Shown here piece after piece: positions 35,448-44,415 of a DNA stretch of 64,000 bases. The notes under the pieces are model-generated. The model searched no databases. It saw only the letters and a list, made by a program, of their open reading frames with translations, and had not been told where the DNA came from. The position numbers and the translations under genes were made by a program. Origin of the DNA: an uncultured Lachnospiraceae bacterium (GTDB lineage: Bacteria; Bacillota; Clostridia; Lachnospirales; Lachnospiraceae); assembly GCA_934408585.1 (NCBI GenBank), contig CAKRVA010000004.1, positions 62,001-126,000 on the forward strand, read 5' to 3'. Every line of letters starts with the position of its first letter. The stretch's first letter is position 1.

Positions 35448-37841
35448 GTGTTTCAGGTAATCAAAAGAGAAGGCGAAGTCGCAGACTTCACACTGACGAA
35501 AATCAGCGATGCAATTATGAAGGCATTCAATGCTACAGATGTGCAGTATAACAATGATGTAGTAGATTTGCTTGCACTTCGGGTAACAGCAGATTTTCAG
35601 GGAAAGGTAAAGGAAGATGGTATCCATGTAGAGGATATTCAGGACAGCGTAGAGAAGGTGCTGGAGCAGGCAGGCTATGCAGAAGCAGCAAAGGCATTTA
35701 TCCTTTATCGTAAGCAGCGTGAAAAAATGCGTAACATGAAGTCTACCATTCTTGATTATAAGGATGTTGTAAACAGCTATGTAAAAATTGAGGACTGGCG
35801 TGTTAAGGAGAATTCTACCGTAACCTATTCTGTTGGAGGACTGATTCTGAGCAATTCCGGTGCAGTTACGGCAAATTACTGGTTGTCTGAAATTTATGAC
35901 CAGGAAATTGCAGATGCACATCGGAATGCGGATATTCATATTCATGATTTATCCATGCTTACCGGATATTGTGCAGGCTGGTCTTTGAAGCAGCTTATTA
36001 CAGAAGGATTGGGCGGAATAACAGGAAAAATTACTTCTGCACCGGCAGCACATTTATCTGTACTTTGCAATCAGATGGTAAATTTCCTTGGAATTATGCA
36101 GAATGAATGGGCAGGTGCACAGGCATTTTCTTCCTTTGATACGTATCTGGCACCTTTTGTAAAAGTAGACCATTTATCATATAAAGAAGTGAAAAAATGT
36201 ATCGAGGCGTTCATTTACGGTGTAAATACACCAAGCCGTTGGGGAACGCAGGCACCATTCAGTAACATTACATTGGATTGGACCGTTCCGGCGGATTTGG
36301 CAGAGCTTCCTGCGATTGTAGGTGGCCAGGAAATGGATTTCTGCTATAAAGACTGTAAAAAAGAAATGGATATGATTAACAAGGCATTCATCGAAACCAT
36401 GATTGAAGGGGATGCCAACGGAAGAGGATTCCAGTATCCGATTCCTACTTATTCCATTACAAAAGATTTTGACTGGTCTGATACCGAAAACAATCGTCTG
36501 TTATTTGAAATGACTGCAAAATATGGAACACCGTATTTTTCCAATTATATTAATTCCGATATGGAGCCAAGCGATGTACGTTCCATGTGTTGCAGACTTC
36601 GTCTGGATTTAAGAGAACTTCGTAAAAAGACCGGAGGATTCTTTGGTTCAGGAGAAAGTACCGGTTCTATCGGTGTAGTAACGATTAACATGCCGAGAAT
36701 TGCATATCTTTCTTCAAATAAGGATGATTTCTTCAAACGGTTAAATAAGATGATGGATATTGCGGCACGTTCTCTTAAGATGAAAAGGGAAGTTATTACC
36801 AAATTATTGAATGAAGGCTTATATCCATATACAAAGAGATATTTGGGAAGCTTTGAAAATCATTTTTCCACGATTGGATTGATTGGAATGAACGAAGCCG
36901 GTTTAAATGCAAACTGGTTACGTGCCGATATGACCGATAAGCGGACACAGGAATTTACCAAAGAGGTTTTGAACCATATGCGTAACCGCCTTTCAGATTA
37001 CCAGGAGCAGTATGGTGATTTGTACAATCTGGAGGCAACCCCTGCAGAGAGTACAACTTATCGTCTTGCAAAGCATGACCGGAAGCGCTGGCCGGCAATT
37101 AAGACGGCAGGAAAATATGGAGATACACCATATTATACAAATTCCTCACATCTTCCGGTAGATTATACGACAGATATTTTTGATGCACTTGATATTCAGG
37201 ATGAACTGCAGACACTTTATACATCGGGAACTGTTTTCCATGCGTTCTTAGGTGAAAAGCTTCCGGATTGGAAGGCGGCGGCAGACTTAATCCGTACGAT
37301 TGCTGAAAATTATAAGTTACCGTATTATACGTTGTCACCGACGTATTCTATTTGCAAGGAGCATGGATATCTTGCAGGAGAACAGAAAAACTGTCCACAT
37401 TGTGGAAGAGTAACAGAGGTTTACAGCCGTATTACCGGATATTATCGTCCGGTGCAGAACTGGAATGATGGAAAGCTTCAGGAATACGCAAACCGAAAGG
37501 AATATGATGTTGCACATTCCACATTGAAACGACCGGTGGTTACGATGGTAACACTTTCTGATTATGAAAAGGAAAAGGCAACCGTTACTGTAGAGGCACC
37601 TGAGAATATCATTTATCTGTTTACGACAAAGACTTGTCCGAATTGCAAGCTGGCAAAAGAATATTTGAAGGATGTTAATTACATTCTGATTGATGCCGAG
37701 GAAAATATGGAACTTGCAACCAAGTATGGTGTCATGCAGGCACCGACGCTGGTGGTAGTGCAGAACGGAGAAGCTAAGAAGTATGTGAATGCTTCCAGAA
37801 TCAAGCAGTTTGCAGACAGCCTTGAAATGGTATTAAATTAG
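35448..37841 (+). CDS. nrdD: Anaerobic ribonucleoside-triphosphate reductase with fused redoxin domain
   Basis: A 797-residue class III reductase. It has an ATP-cone (residues 1-95) and the ten-stranded barrel with SMCCRLRLDLREL. The glycyl radical loop is RITGYYRP with Gly664, preceded by a zinc site with Cys636, Cys649 and Cys652. Beyond residue 715 there is an extra thioredoxin/glutaredoxin-like domain (LFTTKTCPNCKLAKEYL, Cys730 and Cys733; MQAPTLVVVQNG). It probably supplies electrons for reduction. GTG start with AGGAGGGG upstream. No nrdG activase gene is next to it; pyrF follows. Confidence 0.94.
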   Translation: MFQVIKREGEVADFTLTKISDAIMKAFNATDVQYNNDVVDLLALRVTADFQGKVKEDGIHVEDIQDSVEKVLEQAGYAEAAKAFILYRKQREKMRNMKSTILDYKDVVNSYVKIEDWRVKENSTVTYSVGGLILSNSGAVTANYWLSEIYDQEIADAHRNADIHIHDLSMLTGYCAGWSLKQLITEGLGGITGKITSAPAAHLSVLCNQMVNFLGIMQNEWAGAQAFSSFDTYLAPFVKVDHLSYKEVKKCIEAFIYGVNTPSRWGTQAPFSNITLDWTVPADLAELPAIVGGQEMDFCYKDCKKEMDMINKAFIETMIEGDANGRGFQYPIPTYSITKDFDWSDTENNRLLFEMTAKYGTPYFSNYINSDMEPSDVRSMCCRLRLDLRELRKKTGGFFGSGESTGSIGVVTINMPRIAYLSSNKDDFFKRLNKMMDIAARSLKMKREVITKLLNEGLYPYTKRYLGSFENHFSTIGLIGMNEAGLNANWLRADMTDKRTQEFTKEVLNHMRNRLSDYQEQYGDLYNLEATPAESTTYRLAKHDRKRWPAIKTAGKYGDTPYYTNSSHLPVDYTTDIFDALDIQDELQTLYTSGTVFHAFLGEKLPDWKAAADLIRTIAENYKLPYYTLSPTYSICKEHGYLAGEQKNCPHCGRVTEVYSRITGYYRPVQNWNDGKLQEYANRKEYDVAHSTLKRPVVTMVTLSDYEKEKATVTVEAPENIIYLFTTKTCPNCKLAKEYLKDVNYILIDAEENMELATKYGVMQAPTLVVVQNGEAKKYVNASRIKQFADSLEMVLN

Positions 37842-37853
37842 TAAAAATGAAAA

Positions 37854-37876
37854 GAGCAGGCATTATTTGCCTGCTC
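37854..37876 (+). terminator. Hairpin after nrdD
   Basis: GAGCAGGCA pairs perfectly with TGCCTGCTC around a 5-base loop. No T-run follows, so it may be an RNA-stabilising or weak terminator element. Confidence 0.55.
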
Positions 37877-37922
37877 AATGTATGTGAATATAAAAGGATA
37901 TCAATAGGAAGAGGAGAAAACA

Positions 37923-38858
37923 ATGATTAACAAACTGGTTCAAAAAATCAAGCAGACAGGGGCACCGATTGTAGTAGGACTTGACCCGATGATGAAATTT
38001 ATTCCGGAGCAGATACAAAAGAAAGCATTTGCTGAATTCGGAGAAACATTGGAAGGCGCAGCAGAGGCAATCTGGCAATATAACAAAGCAATTGTGGATG
38101 CAATTTATGATTTGGTTCCGGCGGTAAAACCACAGATTGCCATGTATGAACAATTTGGAATTCCCGGTCTTGTCGCATTTCAGAGAACTGTTCAGTATTG
38201 CAAAGAGAAAGGACTTCTTGTTATCGGAGATATTAAGCGTGGAGATATCGGTTCCACATCGGAAGCATATGCCGTAGGTCATCTTGGTAAGGTACAGGTT
38301 GGCAGCCGGCAGTTCTATGGTTTTGATGAGGATTTTGCCACGGTAAATCCATATCTTGGTTCCGATGGTGTTAAGCCGTTTATCAAAGTATGCAAGGAAG
38401 AAAATAAGGGAATCTTTGTTTTGGTTAAAACCTCCAATCCAAGTAGTGGAGAATTCCAGGATCGAAAACTTGCAGATGCCGAAAACCGTCCACTTTATGA
38501 GGTGGTAGGAGAGCAGGTTGCCAAATGGGGCGAAGAACATATGGGCGAGCAGTACAGCTATGTGGGAGCAGTTGTTGGAGCTACCTATCCTGAAATGGGT
38601 AAGATATTACGTAAAATCATGCCAAAGAGCTATATCCTTGTTCCAGGCTATGGTGCACAGGGCGGAAAAGGTGCAGATTTAGTACATTTCTTTAATGAAG
38701 ATGGTCTGGGTGCCATTGTGAATTCCTCCAGAGGAATCATTGCGGCATACCAGCAGGAAAAGTATTCTTCTTATGGTGCAGAGAATTTTGCAGATGCATC
38801 CAGAGCTGCCGTTATTGATATGAGGGAAGATATTGCCCAGGCACTCAAATGCTTATGA
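37923..38858 (+). CDS. pyrF: Orotidine 5'-phosphate decarboxylase
   Basis: A 311-residue OMP decarboxylase that makes UMP. Catalytic motif DIKRGDIGST is near residue 102. The chain has the longer form found in many clostridia and actinobacteria. AAGAGGAG lies upstream. It forms a pair with pyrE, the enzyme of the preceding step. Confidence 0.95.
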   Translation: MINKLVQKIKQTGAPIVVGLDPMMKFIPEQIQKKAFAEFGETLEGAAEAIWQYNKAIVDAIYDLVPAVKPQIAMYEQFGIPGLVAFQRTVQYCKEKGLLVIGDIKRGDIGSTSEAYAVGHLGKVQVGSRQFYGFDEDFATVNPYLGSDGVKPFIKVCKEENKGIFVLVKTSNPSSGEFQDRKLADAENRPLYEVVGEQVAKWGEEHMGEQYSYVGAVVGATYPEMGKILRKIMPKSYILVPGYGAQGGKGADLVHFFNEDGLGAIVNSSRGIIAAYQQEKYSSYGAENFADASRAAVIDMREDIAQALKCL

Positions 38859-38887
38859 TTGAAAACCGCTTGTTTTTATGATAGAAT
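38859..38887 (+). promoter_or_regulatory. Possible promoter of pyrE
   Basis: TTGAAA (38859-38864) and TAGAAT (38882-38887) are 17 bases apart, directly after the pyrF stop and about 38 bases before the pyrE start. Confidence 0.6.
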
Positions 38888-38924
38888 CGGAACAGGCGCA
38901 ATAAGATAAAAGGAGAATGAAAAC

Positions 38925-39602
38925 TTGGAACAATATAAACAGGAATTTATTGAATTTATGGTAGACAGCCAGGTGCTGAAATTTGGTGATTTTACTTTGA
39001 AAAGTGGACGTAAATCCCCCTTTTTCATGAATGCGGGAGCGTATGTTACAGGAACACAGCTTCGTAAGCTGGGAGAGTATTATGCCAGAGCCATTCATGA
39101 TCATTTTGGACTTGATTTTGATGTGTTGTTTGGACCGGCTTATAAGGGAATTCCTCTTGCCGTAGCTACAGCAATGGCAATCAGTGAATTATATGGAAAA
39201 GATGTCCGTTATTGTTCCAATCGTAAGGAAGTAAAAGATCATGGGGATACCGGTATTCTTTTAGGAAGTAAGCTGAAAGATGGCGACCGGGTAGTCATGA
39301 TTGAAGATGTAACAACTTCCGGCAAGTCGATTGAAGAAACATTCCCGATTCTTATGGCACAGGGAAAGGTATCCATAAAAGGACTTATGGTTTCCCTGAA
39401 TCGTATGGAGCGTGGACTTCACAGTGACAAGAGCGCATTATGTGAAATAAAAGAGAAATACGGTATCGATGCAAAGGCAATTGTTAATATGGATGAGGTT
39501 GTTGAATATCTGTATGAGAGACCGTGCCAGGGGAGCATTTTGATTGACCAGAAAATAAAGGAATCCATTGATGCATATTATGAACAATATGGTGCAAAGT
39601 AA
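38925..39602 (+). CDS. pyrE: Orotate phosphoribosyltransferase
   Basis: A 225-residue enzyme that joins orotate to PRPP. The PRPP loop reads VMIEDVTTSGKSIEE, and the substrate region FFMNAGAY and the flexible KEVKDHGD loop are present. A TTG start follows AAAGGAGAA by about 9 bases. It lies directly behind pyrF, and a small membrane protein gene follows at 16 bases. Confidence 0.95.
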   Translation: MEQYKQEFIEFMVDSQVLKFGDFTLKSGRKSPFFMNAGAYVTGTQLRKLGEYYARAIHDHFGLDFDVLFGPAYKGIPLAVATAMAISELYGKDVRYCSNRKEVKDHGDTGILLGSKLKDGDRVVMIEDVTTSGKSIEETFPILMAQGKVSIKGLMVSLNRMERGLHSDKSALCEIKEKYGIDAKAIVNMDEVVEYLYERPCQGSILIDQKIKESIDAYYEQYGAK

Positions 39603-39617
39603 GAAGGAGGTAACCGG

Positions 39618-39770
39618 GTGGAAGAAAAGATTTATAAAATTATGAATAACACGGGAGGATGGAGCATTGCATTAGGCGTTGTGTCATTAGTCGCAGGTTT
39701 GGCATGCGGAATTATGATGATTATTAATGGCGCAAGACTTCTTTCCGGAAAGTCAAAAATATTATTTTAG
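39618..39770 (+). CDS. Small (50-residue) membrane protein
   Basis: A GTG-started ORF with AAGGAGG 7 bases upstream encodes a 50-residue protein: a short amphipathic N-terminus (MEEKIYKIMNN), one transmembrane helix with Gly and small residues (IALGVVSLVAGLACGIMMII) and a Lys-rich end. The strong ribosome site, its fit between pyrE and the next gene, and its clean coding sense support it. Function unknown. Confidence 0.7.
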   Translation: MEEKIYKIMNNTGGWSIALGVVSLVAGLACGIMMIINGARLLSGKSKILF

Positions 39771-39778
39771 GAATGATT

Positions 39779-40102
39779 ATGACTAGAACCAGAGGCTATA
39801 TTTTTACCAACAAGGTACACTCACAAAAAGGTATTATGTCAACTATATTAGGACTGCTTTCGCTAATTACATTAGGGACGGCAGTCTATCTTTCGTATCT
39901 GCATCAGGGAGAACCATCCGAACGGTATGGGACAGCTGCATTTCTGGCGGCTGTGTTTATGGTTACAGGTCTGATATTAGGTGCAGTGTCCATGACTGAA
40001 AAAGAAAAGTTTATGCTTTTCCGGGTTTTGGGAATTGTATTGAATGTATTGGCATTTGCTGTTCTTAGTTTGATTTTATTTGCAGGAGCGTATATAGATT
40101 GA
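39779..40102 (+). CDS. DUF6142-like small membrane protein
   Basis: A 107-residue protein with three membrane helices (about residues 20-41, 53-75 and 82-105), resembling DUF6142 small clostridial membrane proteins. AGGA lies 7 bases before the ATG at 39779; an ATG at 39773 is only 1 base after it. Its stop overlaps the start of the M29 peptidase gene, so the two genes are translationally coupled. Function unknown. Confidence 0.75.
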   Translation: MTRTRGYIFTNKVHSQKGIMSTILGLLSLITLGTAVYLSYLHQGEPSERYGTAAFLAAVFMVTGLILGAVSMTEKEKFMLFRVLGIVLNVLAFAVLSLILFAGAYID

Positions 40103-42168
40103 ATACTATTTTCGAAGAACGATATATACTTGCGAAAAACAGAATAATTGAAATTATATCTGAGGAGCCGTTATTTTTTCAGGAGTATCATGCTTATTTC
40201 GCGAAGACGGCTTCCTTTTTAAAGATGCTCTGTGAACAATATGAATTTGTGAAAGCAGGATATCTGAAGTCCTGTTCCTTGAAAGAACTTCAGGAAAAAA
40301 ACAAGGCATTGTATGAGGATATACTGCCGGAGTCCTATGAGTGTAGCTATGGAAATCCGAATTACTGCGCATCGGTTTTGGGAGAACATTACGGAAAATA
40401 TTTATGCTTTTTATATGCCGAGCTGCGTTCATTAATTCCATGTGTATATGAACTGCGGGAGGAAGATTTGACGGCGGGGCTGGAATTGTTTCTGGAGATG
40501 TATGGATGTTTTGCATGCAGCTATGAAGAAGAACAGAAGCTTCCACAGGAAAAATATCTGCAGGAAAATCTGTATTATTATATTTATGATTATACGAGAA
40601 GGGCATACCATGCAAAAATCCGGAATATGCTGGAGCCATCCGCAAGCTTTGCATTGGGAATTCTGGAAAAAGAGGACCTTTCTGATGAACGATATCTCTA
40701 TTATTTTGGAGAATATATTTCGGAAAATGAACAGAAAACATATGAGCATCTGAAAGAACTGCCGGAAGAAACGATTCAGAAAATGGCAGATACGTATACC
40801 GAAGGATACCGAATCGGATTTCAGATGGGGAATAAGGATATTACAAAAAAGAAGACTGTGAATATCAGATATTGTCTTGGCTTTGAACGAATGATAAAGC
40901 GGGCGATACAGAATTTCCGGAAGATGGGACTTGAACCCACCATATATCGTGCAACAGGCAGCGTCCTGGAAGGTCGGGGAATGAACCGGATTGGGTATTA
41001 TGGCGGAATTCCAAACAAGCAATATGATTTTGACCATAAGGATGACCAGGCTCTTATTCTGGATAAGAAGCTGCTGCAGGTAAGATTTGAGGCATTGCAG
41101 GATGCTTATGAACAGTATAAGGAGCAGGCAGCTGTTTTTGGCGGACCCGCGGTGGTAGAAACATTCGGCGAAAAGTCGGTAACGCTTGAAACAAAGAGCA
41201 ATGCTTTGCAGTTATCAGCGGAACAACAGCAGATGCTGGTGGATTTTGCTTCTACGGCAGGAGAGTTGCAGAATCGGTATATTAAGGGAGAAGAGCGAAG
41301 CTTTACGATTATTGCGTTCCCGGTTCCGGAGATTGGAGAACAATATCCTGCTATTTTTGATGAGGTCATTAAGATTAATACACTCGACTACCAGAAGTAC
41401 CAGCGGATGCAGCAATGTATCATAGATGTTCTGGATAAAGGAAAGTATGTGATTGTAAAGGGATGCGGCAAAAACCATACCAATATGCGGGTGATGCTCC
41501 ACAAATTGTCCAGCCCGGAGAAACAGACGAACTTTGAAAACTGTGTGGCAGATGTAAATATTCCGGTCGGTGAGGTGTTTACCTCTCCGGTTTTGACAGG
41601 TACAGAGGGAATCCTTCATGTGAGCCGGGTATATTTGGGAGAGTTGGAATATAAGGATTTGACGCTGCACTTTGAAGACGGAATGATTATGGATTACAAC
41701 TGTGCAAATTTTGAGAATCCGAAAGATAATAAGAAGTACATGAAGGAAAATGTGCTGTTTCATCATGATACACTTCCGATTGGAGAATTTGCGATTGGAA
41801 CAAATACCACAGCATTTGTCATAGCAAGAAAATACCATATCGAAGACAAACTGCCAATCCTTATTGCAGAGAAAACGGGACCACATTTTGCAGTGGGCGA
41901 TACCTGCTATTCTTACAGCGAGGATGTGCAGGTTTATAATCCGGATGGAAAAGAAATTATTGCAAAAGACAATGAATGTTCTATAAAACGTAAAGAGGGC
42001 AATCAAAAGGCATACTTCCATTGCCATACCGATATTACGATTCCCTATGATGAACTGGGAGAAATCAGTGTGATAACGAATGAGGAAGAAGTCATTCCTA
42101 TTATAGTGGAAGGCAGATTTGTGCTGGAGGGCTGCGAGGAATTAAATGAGCCTTTTGGGTTGCAATAG
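40099..42168 (+). CDS. M29-family aminopeptidase with long N-terminal extension
   Basis: A 689-residue protein. The C-terminal half matches the M29 aminopeptidases (AmpS/AmpII type): GEVFTSPV with the first Glu ligand, the FEDGMIMDYNC region, GEFAIGTNT with the second Glu, EKTGPHFAVGD with His, and HCHTDI with His and Asp. It should remove N-terminal residues from peptides using two metal ions. The first 330 residues are not part of the usual enzyme, which is about 410 residues. The TTG start overlaps the previous stop codon. Confidence 0.85.
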   Translation: MNTIFEERYILAKNRIIEIISEEPLFFQEYHAYFAKTASFLKMLCEQYEFVKAGYLKSCSLKELQEKNKALYEDILPESYECSYGNPNYCASVLGEHYGKYLCFLYAELRSLIPCVYELREEDLTAGLELFLEMYGCFACSYEEEQKLPQEKYLQENLYYYIYDYTRRAYHAKIRNMLEPSASFALGILEKEDLSDERYLYYFGEYISENEQKTYEHLKELPEETIQKMADTYTEGYRIGFQMGNKDITKKKTVNIRYCLGFERMIKRAIQNFRKMGLEPTIYRATGSVLEGRGMNRIGYYGGIPNKQYDFDHKDDQALILDKKLLQVRFEALQDAYEQYKEQAAVFGGPAVVETFGEKSVTLETKSNALQLSAEQQQMLVDFASTAGELQNRYIKGEERSFTIIAFPVPEIGEQYPAIFDEVIKINTLDYQKYQRMQQCIIDVLDKGKYVIVKGCGKNHTNMRVMLHKLSSPEKQTNFENCVADVNIPVGEVFTSPVLTGTEGILHVSRVYLGELEYKDLTLHFEDGMIMDYNCANFENPKDNKKYMKENVLFHHDTLPIGEFAIGTNTTAFVIARKYHIEDKLPILIAEKTGPHFAVGDTCYSYSEDVQVYNPDGKEIIAKDNECSIKRKEGNQKAYFHCHTDITIPYDELGEISVITNEEEVIPIIVEGRFVLEGCEELNEPFGLQ

Positions 42169-42231
42169 AGAAGTTAGTTATAGTATTATATTTTTATATG
42201 AGATTAAATGTATATTATAGGAGGAAAAACA

Positions 42232-42732
42232 ATGCCACGGGTAGGAATTGTAATGGGAAGTGATTCGGACCTTAAAATTATGAAAAGTGCGGCATCTATG
42301 CTGGAAGAACTGGAAATTGATTATGAAATTTCTATTATTTCCGCACATCGTGAACCGGATGAATTGATTTCATGGGCACGTGGAGCACAGGAAAGAGGAG
42401 TAAAGGTTATTATAGCAGGAGCTGGAATGGCAGCCGCATTACCAGGAATGTGTGCAGCGTTATTCCCATTACCGGTAATTGGTGTTCCGTTATCCGGCAA
42501 AAATCTGGAAGGAATGGACGCAGTATTTTCCATTATGCAGATGCCACCCGGAATTCCGGTTGCAACCGTAGCAATTGATGGAGCAAAAAATGCCGCAATT
42601 CTTGCTGCAAAAATTCTTGCCGTAAGTGATGAAGAAGTTTTGGAACGGGTAGAAATGTATACCAAGAGCCTGAAAGAACAGGTAATCGCCAAGAATGAGA
42701 AACTGCAGGCAGTTGGATATAAAGACTATTAA
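42232..42732 (+). CDS. purE: N5-carboxyaminoimidazole ribonucleotide mutase
   Basis: A 166-residue purine-pathway enzyme that moves a carboxyl group to make CAIR. GSDSDL at the N-terminus and SAHREP mark the active site. TAGGAGG is well placed. It starts a pur block (purE, purM, purN, purD). No purK lies beside it, so whether it takes N5-CAIR or CO2 directly is open. No purine riboswitch fits in the 63-base gap upstream. Confidence 0.95.
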   Translation: MPRVGIVMGSDSDLKIMKSAASMLEELEIDYEISIISAHREPDELISWARGAQERGVKVIIAGAGMAAALPGMCAALFPLPVIGVPLSGKNLEGMDAVFSIMQMPPGIPVATVAIDGAKNAAILAAKILAVSDEEVLERVEMYTKSLKEQVIAKNEKLQAVGYKDY

Positions 42733-42753
42733 AAATCGTAAGAGGAGAATATT

Positions 42754-43779
42754 ATGGATTACAAAACAGCAGGTGTGGATATTGAAGCAGGATATGAATC
42801 AGTAGAACTGATGAAGAAATATGTGAAAGGAACAATGCGTCCGGAAGTATTGGGCGGCCTTGGCGGTTTTTCCGGTGCGTTTTCATTATCAGAGATTAAG
42901 AAAATGGAAGATCCTGTTCTGTTGTCCGGAACCGATGGATGTGGAACAAAGGTAAAGCTGGCATTTCTTATGGACAAGCATGACACAATAGGAATTGATG
43001 CCGTAGCAATGTGTGTAAATGATGTGGCATGTGCCGGTGGAGAATCTTTGTTTTTCCTGGATTATATTGCATGTGGCAAGAATTATCCTGAAAAGATTGC
43101 AACGATTGTCAAAGGTGTGGCAGAAGGCTGTAAGCAGGCAGGAGCAGCACTGATTGGTGGTGAAACCGCAGAACATCCCGGACTGATGCCCGAAGATGAG
43201 TACGACTTGGCAGGATTTGCGGTAGGAGTCGTAGACCGTAAAGATTTAATTACCGGAGCATCCATTCAGCCGGGTGATACGTTAATCGGTATTGCATCCT
43301 CCGGGGTACATAGCAATGGATTTTCGCTGGTTCGTAAAGTGTTTGAAATGACGAAGGAATCGTTAGAAAAGTATTACGATGAATTGGGAACAACGTTAGG
43401 AGAGGCACTGATTGCTCCTACGAAGATTTATGTAAAAACATTGAAAGCAATTAAGGATGCCGGCGTAACGGTAAAAGGCTGCAGTCATATTACCGGTGGC
43501 GGCTTCTATGAAAATATTCCGAGAATGTTGCCGGATGGCGTACGTGCCGAAATTCAAAAAGACAGTTATCCGGTACTTCCGATTTTTAAATTGTTGCAGA
43601 AGACCGGAAATATTGCAGAGCAGATGATGTACAATACGTTTAACATGGGACTTGGTATGGTACTTGCGGTAAGACCTGAGGATAAAGATACGGTACTCAA
43701 GGCCATTGCATCTGCAGGAGAAGAGGGTTATGTAGTAGGAACCGTAGTTGCAGGCGAGAAAGGTGTGGACTTATGCTAA
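42754..43779 (+). CDS. purM: Phosphoribosylformylglycinamidine cyclo-ligase
   Basis: A 341-residue AIR synthetase that closes the imidazole ring using ATP. Family sequences YKTAGVDIEAGYESV, GTDGCGTKVKLAF, GGETAEHPG and CSHITGGGF are all present. AAGAGGAG precedes the ATG. Its stop overlaps the purN start (ATGCTAA), giving translational coupling. Confidence 0.96.
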   Translation: MDYKTAGVDIEAGYESVELMKKYVKGTMRPEVLGGLGGFSGAFSLSEIKKMEDPVLLSGTDGCGTKVKLAFLMDKHDTIGIDAVAMCVNDVACAGGESLFFLDYIACGKNYPEKIATIVKGVAEGCKQAGAALIGGETAEHPGLMPEDEYDLAGFAVGVVDRKDLITGASIQPGDTLIGIASSGVHSNGFSLVRKVFEMTKESLEKYYDELGTTLGEALIAPTKIYVKTLKAIKDAGVTVKGCSHITGGGFYENIPRMLPDGVRAEIQKDSYPVLPIFKLLQKTGNIAEQMMYNTFNMGLGMVLAVRPEDKDTVLKAIASAGEEGYVVGTVVAGEKGVDLC

Positions 43780-44399
43780 AAGTTGGCATTCTTGCAGCAG
43801 GCGGCGGAACGAATCTGCAGGCAATTATTGATGCAGTAGAACAGAAGAAAATTACGGACGTGGAATTGTCCTTTGTCCTTAGTAACAAGCCGAATGTAAA
43901 GGCATTGGAACGTGCTAAAAAGCATGGTATTAAGGATATTGTGGTTGATATGAAGTCCTTTGAAAGCCGAGAAGCTTTTGAGAGGGTTCTGATTGATACT
44001 ATCGATGCAGAAAAACCGGATTTGATTGTTCTGGCGGGTATGATGATTATGATGCCGATAGAACTGATTCGGAAATATCCAAACCGTATCATTAATGTAC
44101 ATCCGGCATTGATTCCATCGTTCTGTGGAAAAGGATTTTATGGAATCCGTCCACATGAAGCAGTATTAAAGAGTGGTGTCAAAGTAACGGGCGCAACCGT
44201 GCATTTCGTAGATGAAGTCTATGATCATGGTGCAATTATTATGCAGAAAGCAGTTGATGTAAAAAATGGTGATACGCCGGAAATGCTGCAGCATCGTGTC
44301 ATGGAAGAAGCAGAATGGCAGATTCTGCCAAAGACCATTGATTTGATTGCACATCAGAAAGTGCAGGTAGTGGATGGAATTGCCATCGTACAGGAATAA
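43773..44399 (+). CDS. purN: Phosphoribosylglycinamide formyltransferase
   Basis: A 208-residue GAR transformylase that adds a formyl group from 10-formyl-THF. The phosphate loop GGGTNL, the catalytic NVHPALIPSFCGKGFYG and the HFVDEVYDHG segments match. It overlaps purM by 7 bases and precedes purD by 16. Confidence 0.96.
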   Translation: MLKVGILAAGGGTNLQAIIDAVEQKKITDVELSFVLSNKPNVKALERAKKHGIKDIVVDMKSFESREAFERVLIDTIDAEKPDLIVLAGMMIMMPIELIRKYPNRIINVHPALIPSFCGKGFYGIRPHEAVLKSGVKVTGATVHFVDEVYDHGAIIMQKAVDVKNGDTPEMLQHRVMEEAEWQILPKTIDLIAHQKVQVVDGIAIVQE

Positions 44400-44415
44400 C
44401 ATACTGGAGGAAGAG

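Noticed and set aside
42169..42231. Purine riboswitch before purE
   Set aside because: The gap is 63 bases, too short for the aptamer plus expression platform, and no conserved core is visible.
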